DNA from: Allochromatium warmingii
GTDB taxonomy: Bacteria; Pseudomonadota; Gammaproteobacteria; Chromatiales; Chromatiaceae
Assembly (NCBI RefSeq): GCF_900107145.1
Contig: NZ_FNOW01000008.1
Coordinates: 26,689-90,688 of the forward strand
DNA length: 64,000 nt
Direction of reading: 5' to 3'
Below, piece by piece: positions 36,348-46,127 of the stretch. A model generated the notes under the pieces. The model made no database searches. It saw nothing but the letters and a program-made list of their open reading frames with translations, and had not been told where the DNA came from. The number at the start of each line of letters is the position of its first letter. Position 1 is the stretch's first letter. The position numbers were made by a program, and so were the translations under genes.

Positions 36348-37940
36348 TTACCGCGTGCGCCGCGCCACCTGCCAGCGCCAGAGTTCTAATCCAACCAGCG
36401 CCATAAAGAGCGCCATGCCCAGTGTTCCCGCTGCCAGTGCGTGCCATCCCAGCACCGTAACCAGCCAGCGGCTGCCGAGATAGAGCGCGACTCCAAACAG
36501 GATATAGCCCAGCACGCGCCCGACATCATAGGGCACCGGATAGTAACGCCGCCCCAAGCCATACGACAGCCCCACCATCGCCGCATAGCACACCAGATGC
36601 GCCCAGGCCGCACCCTGATAGCCGTACAGCGGCACCCACCACCAGAGTAGCCCCAGCGTGATCGCCGCGCCAATCAGCGATACCCCCGCGCCTAATAGCG
36701 TGCGGTCGGTGAGTTTGTACCAAATCGACAAATTAACATACACGCCAAGCAATAAATTGGCGAGCAATAACACCGGTACCACGCCCAGCCCGACGCGATA
36801 GTCAGCGCCGACAAAATATTGAAAAACATCCAGATACAATGTTACCAGCAAGAATAAAAATACACAGGCGATCACAAAGCCATTGAGCACAATTGCATAG
36901 GTACGTCCGGCGTCATGTTGTTTGGCATAATTAAAAAAGAATGGCTCACCGGCATAGCGAAATGCTTGAATAAATAATGACATCAAAATCGAGAGTTTAT
37001 AGCAGGCGCTGTAAATTCCAAGTTGTGCCAGATTAGTCGCGTCATCATAGGGCAGTAAATATTTGAGCGCGGCACGGTCGAGCATTTCATTGACAATGCC
37101 GGCCAGCCCGATAATAACCATTGGCAATGAATAACGCATCAGTTTTTGAAACAGCGCAACATTAAATGCACCGAATCCACTGATAAACTGCGGTGTGAGC
37201 AGCAGCAGTTTTAAGGCACTCGCGGCGAGATTAGCGAGAAAGACATAGCCGATGCCAATTGCTGGATTCCATAATTGACCGAGTACAGACTGCGGATCCG
37301 CTGTATATGCCTGACGCGCTACGACAATAAACAGCAGGGTTAAGCCGATATTTGCGCCGATTTCAATGAACTTAACCGTCGCAAAGCGAGCGGCGCGTTC
37401 TTCAGCCCGTAGCCGCGCAAATGCCAACGCACCAATTGAATCACAGACCAAAATCGCCGCGCACCAGATGATATATTCCGGATGGTCAGCATGACGCAAC
37501 AGTAATGCAAGCGGCTCGCGTCCCAGCCAAAATGCGAGTAAATACAATAGATTAACCAGCACAAGAAACCACAGCACTGTCCCGTAAACGGTCTCAGGTT
37601 GCCATTCACCGCCAGCGCGAAAACGGAAATAGCCGGTTTCCAGCCCGAAGGCCAGCAGCACCGCTAAAAATCCCATGTAGGCGTAGAATTCAGCGACGAC
37701 GCCGTATTCAGCCGGGGCAAAGCTATAGGTCAGCACCGGCACCAGCAGGTAGTTCAGAAAGCGTCCGAGTACGCTACTGACCCCATAGATAGCGGTCTGC
37801 GAGGCAAGGCGTTTGAGTGGGTTCAAGGTGTGTGGGGGCGAGTGCGGGGCGGTTGCCGGGAAAGGCGGATGGTAGCTTGCGTCTGTGCCAGATGGAGAGT
37901 TGACGTTGCGTGGCGCAGTCCCAACGGCATTGCAGCCCAC
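36348..37940 (-). CDS. Polysaccharide/oligosaccharide flippase (Wzx-like)
   Basis: The protein of up to 530 residues has about 12-14 helices and the N-terminal SQTAIYGVSSVLGRFLNYLL and PAEYGVVAEFYAYMGFLAVL segments of the MOP-superfamily polysaccharide exporters. The first 40 or so residues are Pro- and Ser-rich and atypical; a TTG at 37826 would give a more usual start just before LKRLASQT. No glycosyltransferase genes are adjacent, so the lipid-linked substrate is unknown. Confidence 0.85.
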   Translation of the reverse strand: MGCNAVGTAPRNVNSPSGTDASYHPPFPATAPHSPPHTLNPLKRLASQTAIYGVSSVLGRFLNYLLVPVLTYSFAPAEYGVVAEFYAYMGFLAVLLAFGLETGYFRFRAGGEWQPETVYGTVLWFLVLVNLLYLLAFWLGREPLALLLRHADHPEYIIWCAAILVCDSIGALAFARLRAEERAARFATVKFIEIGANIGLTLLFIVVARQAYTADPQSVLGQLWNPAIGIGYVFLANLAASALKLLLLTPQFISGFGAFNVALFQKLMRYSLPMVIIGLAGIVNEMLDRAALKYLLPYDDATNLAQLGIYSACYKLSILMSLFIQAFRYAGEPFFFNYAKQHDAGRTYAIVLNGFVIACVFLFLLVTLYLDVFQYFVGADYRVGLGVVPVLLLANLLLGVYVNLSIWYKLTDRTLLGAGVSLIGAAITLGLLWWWVPLYGYQGAAWAHLVCYAAMVGLSYGLGRRYYPVPYDVGRVLGYILFGVALYLGSRWLVTVLGWHALAAGTLGMALFMALVGLELWRWQVARRTR

Positions 37941-37971
37941 AACCTATGTTAATGCGTGAATGGGGCGCGAC

Positions 37972-39228
37972 TCAGCCCATCAATTCACAAAACGGCAAAA
38001 ACTCAACCCAGTCGCCGCGCTCAATCACGCGCCCCGGCTGAAGCTGCACCAGCCCATCCGCCCAAGCGACCGAGGACAATACCGCCGAGGAGCGACTGGG
38101 ATACACCACCGCTTCAAGTTCACCATCCGCGCTGCGCTCTAAACGTGCACGCTGAAATTCAAGTCGTTTATCGGGGCGCGGCCAATCAAACCCAGCACGC
38201 ACAGACAGCGGGCGTATGTCCACCTCACCCGCTACACCCTGCAAAGTGCGAATCAGCGGTCGAGCAAACAGCACCGCTGTAACGAACAGCGACACCGGAT
38301 TGCCCGGGCAGCCGAGCAACGGCGTGCCTGCGACTTCACCAAAGGCCAGCGGCTTGCCGGGGCGGATGTTCACCTGATGCAGTTCCAACCGCCCGAGCCG
38401 CTCGACGGCGGGTTTGATGTGGTCTTCCTCGCCGACCGAAACCCCACCGCTGGCGATCATTAAATCCGCCTCACGCGCTCCGCGTGCAAGCGCCGCGACG
38501 GTCGATTCAAGATCATCGGCGACAATCCCAAGATCGACGACTTCACAGCCCCAGCCTTGCAATAATCCCAGCAACACGAAGCGGTTAGAGTTGTAAATCT
38601 GACCTGCGCCGAGCGGCTGACCGGGCAGCGCCAGTTCATCCCCGCTTGATAGCAGCGCCACGCGCAGCCGCCGCCGTACCACCAATTGCGCGACCCCGAC
38701 CGATGCCGCCAGCCCCAGATGCGCGGGCGTGAGCAGGGTTCCGGCGGCGATGACCTCAGCGCCAGCGCGAATATCTTCACCAACGCGGCGTACATTGGCT
38801 CCGGCTTTCACGTCGAGCGGAATCCGCACCGCTCCGGCGGACGCTTCGCACACTTCCTGCACGACGACGGTATCCGCGCCCTCGGGCACGGGTGCGCCGG
38901 TGAAAATCCGCGCCGCCGTGCCCGAGGCGAGTGGTGTGCCGACGGCACCGGCGGCGATGCGCTGGGCGACCGGCAACTGTCCAGCGTGCGCGGCAAGATC
39001 GGCATGACGGATCGCGTAACCGTCCATCGCGCTGTTATCCCAGCCGGGCACGTCGATGGCGCTGATAACGGGTTCGGCGAGCACGTGCCCAAGTGCCGCA
39101 TCCAGCGCCAACGTTTCAGTGTCGGTGATCCGCGCAACACGCGCTGTTAGAAAAGCAATGGCCTGAGCTTTGGTCAGGGTTTTGCAACGCGGGGAATCCG
39201 GCGCACAGGTGTTGGATTGAGCAATCAT
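37972..39228 (-). CDS. moeA: Molybdopterin molybdenumtransferase
   Basis: The protein from the ATG at 39228 is 418 residues. PGWDNSAMDGYAIRHADLAA, AARIFTGAPVPEGADTVVVQ and LASGGVSVGEEDHIK are canonical MoeA motifs, as is LLGCPGNPVSLFVTAVLFAR. It inserts molybdenum into adenylated molybdopterin. The ATG overlaps the moaB stop, so the two are coupled. A longer frame to 39312 is unlikely. Confidence 0.95.
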   Translation of the reverse strand: MIAQSNTCAPDSPRCKTLTKAQAIAFLTARVARITDTETLALDAALGHVLAEPVISAIDVPGWDNSAMDGYAIRHADLAAHAGQLPVAQRIAAGAVGTPLASGTAARIFTGAPVPEGADTVVVQEVCEASAGAVRIPLDVKAGANVRRVGEDIRAGAEVIAAGTLLTPAHLGLAASVGVAQLVVRRRLRVALLSSGDELALPGQPLGAGQIYNSNRFVLLGLLQGWGCEVVDLGIVADDLESTVAALARGAREADLMIASGGVSVGEEDHIKPAVERLGRLELHQVNIRPGKPLAFGEVAGTPLLGCPGNPVSLFVTAVLFARPLIRTLQGVAGEVDIRPLSVRAGFDWPRPDKRLEFQRARLERSADGELEAVVYPSRSSAVLSSVAWADGLVQLQPGRVIERGDWVEFLPFCELMG

Positions 39229-39755
39229 TGTTCGAGCAAACGCGGAATGAGTTGAGCGAAATTGCAGGGGCGAGTACGGATGTCGAGTTGCGGTGCAAGG
39301 ATATGTTCCCAAGCCGTGCGACAGGCTCCGGTTGAGCCGGGGAGACAGAAGATAAAGGTGCCGTTGGCCAGTCCGCCGAAGCTGCGTGATTGGAGCGTTG
39401 ACGCGCCAATCTCGGCATATGACACCTGCCGGAATAATTCGCCAAACCCTTCGACCTGTTTATCCAGCAGCGGCATGATGGCTTCGGGCGTGCTGTCGCG
39501 TCCGGTGACGCCGGTACCGCCAGTGCTCAAGATGACCTCGATTTCAGGATCGGCGATCCAGCGCGAGACGATGGCCCGTAGTTGGTAGACATCATCGCGG
39601 ACAATCTCGCGGGCGAGGATCGCATGTCCGGCAGCGGTGGCGCTGTCGCACAAGAATTGGCCGGAAGTATCGCGGGAAGCGTCGCGGCTGTCAGAGACGG
39701 TCAGAATCGCCAAGCGCAGCGGGCGGAACGGCTGTTCAGTGAAATGGGTGTTCAT
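39225..39755 (-). CDS. moaB: Molybdenum cofactor biosynthesis protein B
   Basis: The 176-residue protein has [40 protein letters not shown] and [20 protein letters not shown], the MoaB/MogA motifs that bind and adenylate molybdopterin. It overlaps sspB by 4 bp at its start and moeA at its end. Confidence 0.95.
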   Translation of the reverse strand: MNTHFTEQPFRPLRLAILTVSDSRDASRDTSGQFLCDSATAAGHAILAREIVRDDVYQLRAIVSRWIADPEIEVILSTGGTGVTGRDSTPEAIMPLLDKQVEGFGELFRQVSYAEIGASTLQSRSFGGLANGTFIFCLPGSTGACRTAWEHILAPQLDIRTRPCNFAQLIPRLLEQ

Positions 39756-40252
39756 TTCACAACTTTTAGCGTCGGCGCACCCTTCTTTTTCCCTTTTGGG
39801 CGATTCGGTGCCGGAGAGGGCGTGTCATCAGTTCCGGTCGGCGCGGTTGTCGGCAACACTGCCAAACGCGGGCCGGATGCTGCCGCCGGTGTCCGCGCTG
39901 CCGGGGTCGTCGTTTCAGGATAAACCGGATCAGGGAACACCATCCCCTGCCCATTTTCGCGGGTAAAAATACCGACAACCGCTTCAGTCGGAAATAACAC
40001 CTCACGCGCTACGCCCCCAAAACGGGCGCTAAATTCCGTCCACTCGTTCCCGATTAACAGCCCCCGCACCGCGCCCAACGCAATATTGAGCACGATGCGA
40101 CCATCGGCGACAAACTCCATCGGCACCCGCGCATCGGGAAAATCAGCATCGACGACTAAATGTGGCGTCATCTGATTATCCAAAATCCATTCATAGATCC
40201 CGCGCACCAAATAGGGCTTGCTGGAAGTCATTTCATCGATGGCGTCGCTCAT
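39752..40252 (-). CDS. sspB: ClpXP protease specificity-enhancing factor
   Basis: The 166-residue protein has SKPYLVRGIYEWILDNQMTP, VLNIALGAVRGLLIGNEWTE and FSARFGGVAREVLFPTEAVV, the substrate-binding domain of SspB. An acidic/Pro linker ends in [13 protein letters not shown], the XB tail that docks on ClpX. It delivers ssrA-tagged proteins to ClpXP. It overlaps sspA and moaB by 4 bp each. Confidence 0.95.
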   Translation of the reverse strand: MSDAIDEMTSSKPYLVRGIYEWILDNQMTPHLVVDADFPDARVPMEFVADGRIVLNIALGAVRGLLIGNEWTEFSARFGGVAREVLFPTEAVVGIFTRENGQGMVFPDPVYPETTTPAARTPAAASGPRLAVLPTTAPTGTDDTPSPAPNRPKGKKKGAPTLKVVK

Positions 40253-40857
40253 CGCCGTAAATCCGTAATCATTTCTCTTTCCGCTTCAGTCAAACTCAGC
40301 CGGAATGCATCCCAAGTAAAAATCCGCTTCATATAAATACGGATCGGATCGGCTTGTTTCGGTAGCTCAATACCAAGCACTGGCAACCGCCACAACAGCG
40401 GCGCAACACAGCAATCAACCAGCGAGAATTCCTCGCTCATAAAAAACGTATGTGCCGCAAAGACCGGAGCGGTCACAATTAAACTCTCGCGCAATTCTTT
40501 ACGCGCTTGCTCAACTTCATCCCCATTGCCATGCAGAATGCGCCCCATGAGCGCATACCAATCACGATCAATGCGATACATGAATAGTCGCGCACTCGCC
40601 CGCGAAACGGGATCGACTGGCAGTAATGGCGGATGCGGAAAGCGTTCGTCGAGATATTCCATAATGATCCGCGATTCATACAGCCGCAGATCACGATCAA
40701 TAAAGGTCGGCACCGTTGCATACGGATTGGCGTCGAGCACCTCACCGGGCAGAGCCTGGGCATCGACATCGACGACTTCGACAGCAATGCCTTTTTCGGC
40801 CAGAACCATTCTGACCCGATGGCAATAGGGGCAGGTAGGGTCGGAATAGAGAGTCAT
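40249..40857 (-). CDS. sspA: Stringent starvation protein A
   Basis: The protein of about 202 residues has a glutathione-transferase fold: MTLYSDPTCPYCHRVRMVLA at the start, ANPYATVPTFIDRDLRLYES, and EYLDERFPHPPLLPVDP. SspA binds RNA polymerase and acts in starvation and acid stress. The CPYC motif at the start is a CxxC of the thioredoxin fold; whether it is redox active is unknown. An ATG at 40866 would add three residues. It follows petC and precedes sspB. Confidence 0.92.
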   Translation of the reverse strand: MTLYSDPTCPYCHRVRMVLAEKGIAVEVVDVDAQALPGEVLDANPYATVPTFIDRDLRLYESRIIMEYLDERFPHPPLLPVDPVSRASARLFMYRIDRDWYALMGRILHGNGDEVEQARKELRESLIVTAPVFAAHTFFMSEEFSLVDCCVAPLLWRLPVLGIELPKQADPIRIYMKRIFTWDAFRLSLTEAEREMITDLRR

Positions 40858-40927
40858 CGGTTGCACCGATTATCAAGCAGAAAACAAGTGCGGCGACCCG
40901 CAATCAGGTCGCCGCCGTAGTGTTCAA

Positions 40928-41662
40928 TTAATGAACGTCTTTCCAATACTCTTTCTTGAGCATGTACGCCAAGATGAAGAGGAAGCCGAGGAATAGCAGC
41001 ACGTAGCGCCCAAGACGCTCGCGCTCAAGCTGCGCCGGCTCGCCAACATAGGTCAGGAAGTTGGTGATGTCACGCACCATTGTGTCGTATTCCTGCGGCG
41101 ACAGCGATCCCTGCTTGACCAGCTTCACACCCTTGATGGTTGGTTCAGCGCCCGGATCGTGCGCCGGTTCCATGACCGCTTCTTGACGCCCCTGCAAATT
41201 GCCCAGCACATGCGGCATCCCGACCAGCGGGAAGATGACGTTGTTGACGCCATAGGGCCGCGTGTCATCGACATAGAAGCTCTTGAGATAGGTATAGATC
41301 CAATCCGGCGAGCGCAAACGCGCTTCCAGCGTCAGATCCGGCACCGCTGCACCAAACCACTTTTCGCCATCTTCTGGCCGCAGTGCATTGGTGATGAGAT
41401 CGCCCGGCTTGGCATCACCGAAGATCAGATTCTGACGCAGGGTGATCTCGTCGATGCCCAGATCTTTGGCCAAGCGGTTGTAGCGCATGTACTTCAGGGT
41501 ATGACAGCCGGAGCAGTAATTCATGAAGTACTTGGCACCGCGCTGCAACGAGGCTTGATCACGCAGATCGATATTGGCCTGTTCCAGATGCACGCCACCG
41601 CCAGCCGCCAGCAGCGTTGTCGGCCCGAGCAGCAACAGGGTGGCTAGAATCAACTTTCTCAT
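40928..41662 (-). CDS. petC: Cytochrome c1 of the bc1 complex
   Basis: The 244-residue protein has a signal peptide (MRKLILATLLLLGPTTLLAA), the haem motif CSGCHTLKYMRYNRLAKDL and a C-terminal membrane anchor (LGRYVLLFLGFLFILAYMLK). It passes electrons from the Rieske centre to soluble cytochrome or HiPIP in photosynthetic and respiratory chains. Its ATG overlaps the petB stop by ATGA. Confidence 0.95.
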   Translation of the reverse strand: MRKLILATLLLLGPTTLLAAGGGVHLEQANIDLRDQASLQRGAKYFMNYCSGCHTLKYMRYNRLAKDLGIDEITLRQNLIFGDAKPGDLITNALRPEDGEKWFGAAVPDLTLEARLRSPDWIYTYLKSFYVDDTRPYGVNNVIFPLVGMPHVLGNLQGRQEAVMEPAHDPGAEPTIKGVKLVKQGSLSPQEYDTMVRDITNFLTYVGEPAQLERERLGRYVLLFLGFLFILAYMLKKEYWKDVH

Positions 41663-42903
41663 GATGTCACCCTCTCTGGAACGGGCTTGGTCTGATCCAG
41701 CGAACTGTAGATCGGCATTAACAAGAAATAGGCGAAATACAGCACGGTGAAGATCTGCGACAGCAGGGTATAGAGGTCAGAGGCCGGCTGAATGCCGAGC
41801 CACGCCAGTGCGACGAAGGACACGACGAAGATCGCCGTTGCGATCTTGAAGATCGGCCCCTTGTAGCGCATCGACTTCACGGGGCTGCGGTCGAGCCAAG
41901 GCAGCACGAACAGAATCAAAATCGCTGCGAACATCACCACCACGCCCGGAAACTGCGAACCGTACATCGGCGGCACTGCCCGCAACATGGCGTAAAACGG
42001 CGTGAAGTACCACACCGGCGCAATATGTGGCGGCGTCAGCATCGGGTTAGCCGGCTGGAAGTTCGGCGCTTCAAGGAACATGCCGCCCATCGTCGGATTA
42101 AAAAACATGATGTAGCTGAAGATCGCCAAAAAGACGACCACGCCCATCAGATCTTTAACCGTGTAATAGGGATGGAAGGGGATACCATCAGCCGGCGCCT
42201 TGTCGCTCCAGCGGTTCCCTTTTGGGCCAGCTTTAATTTCGATGCCATCTGGATTATTCGAGCCGACATGATGCAGCGCGACAATATGCAGGAACACCAG
42301 TCCGACGAGCAGGAATGGCAGCAGGAAGTGGAAGGCAAAGAAGCGATTTAGGGTCGCATCGGAGATGACATAGTCACCACGCACCCAGACCGACAGATCG
42401 TCACCGACAACCGGCACGGCTGCGAACAGGTTGACAATCACCTGAGCGCCCCAATAGGACATCTGACCCCAGGGCAGCAGATAGCCAAAGAAGGCCGTTG
42501 CCATCATCACCAGATAGATGACCACACCGATCATCCACAACAGTTCACGCGGCTTGCGGTATGACCCCCACAGCAGTCCCCGGAACATGTGCAAATAGAT
42601 GACGATAAAGAACATCGAGGCACCGGTCGAGTGCATATAGCGAATCAACCAGCCCCAATCGACATCCCGCATGATGTACTCAACCGAGGCAAACGCTAGG
42701 GTTGCATCGGGTTTGTAGCTCATTGCCAGCCAGATGCCGGTAACGATCTGAATCACCAGCGTCAAAATCGCCAGCGAGCCGAAGAACGACCAAAAATTCA
42801 GATTCTTCGGGGCATAGTATTCGGAGAGATGGTTACGCCAGGTCTCCGAGAGCGGGAATCGCTTATCGATCCAACTGAGGTTTTCGGTTTTTTCAGCACT
42901 CAT
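41659..42903 (-). CDS. petB: Cytochrome b of the bc1 complex
   Basis: The 414-residue protein has the haem-ligand histidines in IRYMHSTGASMFFIVIYLHM and FFAFHFLLPFLLVGLVFLHI. The quinol-site motif reads PWGQMSYWGAQVIVNLFAAV and the conserved PEF/W-type loop is HIAPVWYFTPFYAMLRA. Eight helices are expected. It is the core quinol oxidase of the bc1 complex, and its ATG shares its first base with the petA stop. Confidence 0.96.
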   Translation of the reverse strand: MSAEKTENLSWIDKRFPLSETWRNHLSEYYAPKNLNFWSFFGSLAILTLVIQIVTGIWLAMSYKPDATLAFASVEYIMRDVDWGWLIRYMHSTGASMFFIVIYLHMFRGLLWGSYRKPRELLWMIGVVIYLVMMATAFFGYLLPWGQMSYWGAQVIVNLFAAVPVVGDDLSVWVRGDYVISDATLNRFFAFHFLLPFLLVGLVFLHIVALHHVGSNNPDGIEIKAGPKGNRWSDKAPADGIPFHPYYTVKDLMGVVVFLAIFSYIMFFNPTMGGMFLEAPNFQPANPMLTPPHIAPVWYFTPFYAMLRAVPPMYGSQFPGVVVMFAAILILFVLPWLDRSPVKSMRYKGPIFKIATAIFVVSFVALAWLGIQPASDLYTLLSQIFTVLYFAYFLLMPIYSSLDQTKPVPERVTS

Positions 42904-43496
42904 CAGGCGCTCCCTCGATCCTCACCAATGAGGATGGTGGTGTCGTTGAGATAAGCGTGCTTCGGGATCACCAGGTTAGTCGGCGCGGGAACATTTTTAA
43001 ATACACGCGCTGCTAAATCGAACCGCGAGCCGTGGCACGGACAGTGGAAACCGCCCTTCCAGTCAGCACCCAAATCTTCGGGGCCAAACTCGGGACGATA
43101 GGTCGGCGAACAACCGAGATGGGTGCAGATACCGATGGCAACCAGATACTCGGGCTTGATCGAGCGCGTCGGGTTCTTGCAATACGCCGGCTGCTGGGGC
43201 ACCTCGGAGGTGGGATCGACCAGCTTGGGGTCGTTGCTGGAAAGTGCTGCCAGCATCTCAGGTGAGCGATGCACTACCCAGACTGGCTTGCCGCGCCACT
43301 TGACGCGCAACAGCGCACCCGGCTCCAGCTTACTGATGTCCGCCTCGACCGGTGCACCGGCCGCCCGCGCCCGGGCACTCGGATTCATCGATGCGACGAA
43401 CGGGACGAGCGCGTAGCCAGCGCCAGCGGCACCAACCACGCTAGTCGCGGCAACGAGCACTCGTCGCCTCATTTTGTTCACGCCTTGCGCGCTCAT
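42903..43496 (-). CDS. petA: Rieske iron-sulfur protein of the bc1 complex
   Basis: From the ATG at 43496 the protein is 197 residues. MRRRVLVAATSVVGAAGAGY is a Tat-type signal anchor, and CTHLGC and CPCHGSRFD are the 2Fe-2S ligands. GGGGGA lies about 9 bases before this ATG; the longer frame is unlikely. It is the first gene of petABC. Confidence 0.95.
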   Translation of the reverse strand: MSAQGVNKMRRRVLVAATSVVGAAGAGYALVPFVASMNPSARARAAGAPVEADISKLEPGALLRVKWRGKPVWVVHRSPEMLAALSSNDPKLVDPTSEVPQQPAYCKNPTRSIKPEYLVAIGICTHLGCSPTYRPEFGPEDLGADWKGGFHCPCHGSRFDLAARVFKNVPAPTNLVIPKHAYLNDTTILIGEDRGSA

Positions 43497-43624
43497 AGGC
43501 CAATATCCCCCGGCTGATGCGAGCACCGCCCACGGCAAGCCCATAGGCGAAGCCTCACGCAGCTTGGATGAAACTTCAGGTGGAAAAGTTGAGAATCAGA
43601 CGATCGATGCAAAATCGACCGCGC

Positions 43625-43654
43625 ATTCTCCGTGATTTCAGCGGGATTGGTCAA
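43625..43654 (-). promoter_or_regulatory. Possible promoter of petABC
   Basis: On the minus strand TTGACC (43654-43649) and GAGAAT (43630-43625) are separated by 18 bp, about 125 bases before petA. The fit is moderate and no operator was recognised. The 206-bp gap otherwise holds no gene. Confidence 0.4.
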
Positions 43655-43702
43655 GGACAGAGCGAATACAGCCATCCTCACCGGCACCGCGACGGGTGCC
43701 TG

Positions 43703-44455
43703 TCACGCTGGGTTGTCGATCTCGACGAACCGATGCCATAGCCCAAACTGCGCGGCCAGATGTGCGCCCAGTGCTTGAACCCCGTAGCGTTCGGTGGCGT
43801 GATGGCCGGCGGCCAGATAACACAGATCCAGCTCGCGGGCCTGATGCGTGGTTTGTTCGGAAAGCTCTCCGCTCAAAAACGCATCGACACCAAGACCGGC
43901 AGCGGCTTCGAGATAGCCTTGACCGCCGCCCGTACACCAGGCCACGCGCTCGATGACGCCGGTTTCGCGCCCAACGCGCTGCGCCGGACGTGCCAATCGC
44001 TGTGAGACGTGCTCGGCAAAGGCGGTGGGTGTCAACGGTTCGGCCAAACGCCCAACCCACACCAGACCGTTGGCTAGGGACGTTGGTTCCGCTGCAACGA
44101 AATCGAGCCGACGCGCCAGTTGGGCATTGTTGCCCAGTTCGGGATGGGCATCGAGTGGCAGATGATACGCGATGAGACTGGTGCCCGCCCTGAGCAATGT
44201 CCTTGCGCGACGGCCTTTAATGCCCGTTAAGCAGGGATGTTCGTTGTTCCAGAACCAACCGTGATGCACCAAGATGGCATCAGCGCGTTCGGCAATCGCC
44301 GCGTCGAGCAGCGCCGCGCTGGCGGTGACACCCGAAATCAGCCGCTTGACAGGGCGTTCGCCCTCAACCTGTAAGCCATTTGGCGCGTAATCCTTAAACC
44401 GCGCCGCGTCGAGCAGCGTGTCACAATAGTCGATCAGGGCATGAATCGGCAGCAT
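43703..44455 (-). CDS. Nif3-like dinuclear metal centre protein
   Basis: The 250-residue protein has DYCDTLLDAARFKDYAPNGL, ADAILVHHGWFWNNE and YLAAGHHATERYGVQALGAH, the metal-binding motifs of the Nif3/YbgI family. Members are hexameric rings, sometimes annotated GTP cyclohydrolase type 2; the physiological role is unsettled. It follows the Uma2 gene by 11 bp. Confidence 0.9.
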   Translation of the reverse strand: MLPIHALIDYCDTLLDAARFKDYAPNGLQVEGERPVKRLISGVTASAALLDAAIAERADAILVHHGWFWNNEHPCLTGIKGRRARTLLRAGTSLIAYHLPLDAHPELGNNAQLARRLDFVAAEPTSLANGLVWVGRLAEPLTPTAFAEHVSQRLARPAQRVGRETGVIERVAWCTGGGQGYLEAAAGLGVDAFLSGELSEQTTHQARELDLCYLAAGHHATERYGVQALGAHLAAQFGLWHRFVEIDNPA

Positions 44456-44466
44456 GATTGCTCGGC

Positions 44467-45024
44467 TCAGGCGCTGAGAATGTAGCTGAAGTCGATTTCC
44501 AGCTCAGTAAAGGGCGGGATGCGCTGCTTGACTGGCGCGTCGTCGGTCAGGGTGAGATTGGCCAGCGTGCGATAGCTGTCGCCATCGAGTTCCCATGCAA
44601 TCAGCGTGCGATCTTCCGGCCACAGCAGCCAGTAATACGGGACGCGGTGGCGCATTAACAGCGTAAACAGTGTGAATGTATCCTTGCGTTCATGTCCGGG
44701 CGAGACAATCTCGCACACCCAATCTGGAATCACATTGAACACACCACGCGGCCGTTCTGGCAAGCGTTCTTTGCGCCACCCGGCAAGATCGTGCGTCGGG
44801 CATTGGTGCATCGCGTAGTGGACGCTGACTTCGGTGGCAATCCACCAACCGCCGGGGCCGGACGGATGATCGAACGGGCCGAGTTCGACCGAGGTTCGGT
44901 GTTGCGCCAAGCCATGTTCCATCCGCGCCATCGGTCGCTGGACGATTTCACCATCAATCAATTCGGCCTGTCCGCTGGGATCATCGAGCAAATCGTCGAG
45001 GGTTTTAAACTTGAACGCTTCCAT
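44467..45024 (-). CDS. Uma2-family (DUF820) PD-(D/E)xK nuclease-like protein
   Basis: The 185-residue protein has ELIDGEIVQRPMARMEHGLA, IPDWVCEIVSPGHERKDTFT and VPYYWLLWPEDRTLIAWELD, the usual Uma2 motifs. The D...ExV pattern resembles a PD-(D/E)xK core. These proteins are abundant in phototrophs and are of unknown function. It lies just before the Nif3-like gene. Confidence 0.85.
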   Translation of the reverse strand: MEAFKFKTLDDLLDDPSGQAELIDGEIVQRPMARMEHGLAQHRTSVELGPFDHPSGPGGWWIATEVSVHYAMHQCPTHDLAGWRKERLPERPRGVFNVIPDWVCEIVSPGHERKDTFTLFTLLMRHRVPYYWLLWPEDRTLIAWELDGDSYRTLANLTLTDDAPVKQRIPPFTELEIDFSYILSA

Positions 45025-45095
45025 CGGTATCGCTCCGGTATCGCTGCATTGACTGGGGATGACGAGCGCGGCGCGTTTGATTCTACCGAAAACCC

Positions 45096-45124
45096 GAAAA
45101 AAAAGCCCGGCGGGGTGCCGGGCT
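45096..45124 (-). terminator. Intrinsic terminator after phaB
   Basis: AGCCCGGC pairs with GCCGGGCT around GGGGT, and the minus strand continues with eight T. It lies about 110 bp after the phaB stop and would separate phaB from the Uma2 gene. Confidence 0.85.
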
Positions 45125-45233
45125 ATAAACGTCTCATGATGAGAGAGACGAGGAGGACTCAGTACGATCCTAAGCAGTCGGGCTTAGTCAGTGCTTAATG
45201 ATTAGAATTGTTACGCCCGACTGGATCGCGCAA

Positions 45234-45974
45234 TTAGTGCATGAACAGACCGCCATTGACTGGCAAATTAGCGCCGGTCAGATAGCTGCTTTCATCGCTG
45301 GCCAAAAATGCAATCGCCGCTGCGATTTCATCCGGCTGGGCCATGCGGCGCATCGGAATGCCGCTGATGATGCTATTGCGCACATCATCATTCATGGCTA
45401 GGGTCATAGCTGTTTCGACATAGCCGGGTGAAATGGTATTCACCGTCACGCCCTTTGATGCGCCTTCTTGTGCCAGCGCCATTGTAAAACCGTGCATACC
45501 GGCTTTGGCGGCGGAATAATTCGCTTGACCGAATTGACCGCGCTGACCGTTAACCGATGAGATATTGATAATCCGTCCAAAGCCGCGCTCTAACATGCCA
45601 TCCCACACTTGACGGGTGACATTAAAGACGCTGTTCAGATTGACGTTAATCACCGCTTCCCACTGCGCCAATTCCATCTTTTTGAAGGTCTTGTCACGAG
45701 TAATACCAGCGCAGTTAACCAGAATATCAACCGGGCCGAATTGAGCGGTGATGTCCTGAATCATGCGGGCGCTGTCGTCAAATGATGACACATCAGCGGT
45801 GATGACCGCGATGTCAAACCCCTCAGCAGCGCGAGCCTGCTTCCACTCCGCAGCGGCAGCCGCTTCGGACGGGTGACAGTTCGCCACAACGGTGCAGCCA
45901 TCTTTGGCTAAACGGGTACAGATTGCGGTGCCGATGCCGCCGATGCCGCCGGTGACGAGTGCGATACGAGCCAT
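45234..45974 (-). CDS. phaB: Acetoacetyl-CoA reductase
   Basis: The 246-residue short-chain dehydrogenase starts MARIALVTGGIGGIGTAICT, with NCAGITRDKTFKKMELAQWE and the catalytic Tyr and Lys in ANYSAAKAGMHGFT. This combination is typical of PhaB, which reduces acetoacetyl-CoA to (R)-3-hydroxybutyryl-CoA for polyhydroxybutyrate. GGAGG precedes the ATG. The phasin gene lies upstream on the same strand. Confidence 0.93.
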   Translation of the reverse strand: MARIALVTGGIGGIGTAICTRLAKDGCTVVANCHPSEAAAAAEWKQARAAEGFDIAVITADVSSFDDSARMIQDITAQFGPVDILVNCAGITRDKTFKKMELAQWEAVINVNLNSVFNVTRQVWDGMLERGFGRIINISSVNGQRGQFGQANYSAAKAGMHGFTMALAQEGASKGVTVNTISPGYVETAMTLAMNDDVRNSIISGIPMRRMAQPDEIAAAIAFLASDESSYLTGANLPVNGGLFMH

Positions 45975-46127
45975 GAGGTTCCTCCAGTCATTTTAGGATA
46001 TGGTGAGCGCAGGTGCGATCAATGCCAACAAATGCCGCTCAAAAACATTGGGGCTGCTCCCGATTGATTCCAGAAGCACACCCAATGCCGATCCGTCCCT
46101 GGATCGCAGGATCAAGTTGTAAATAGC

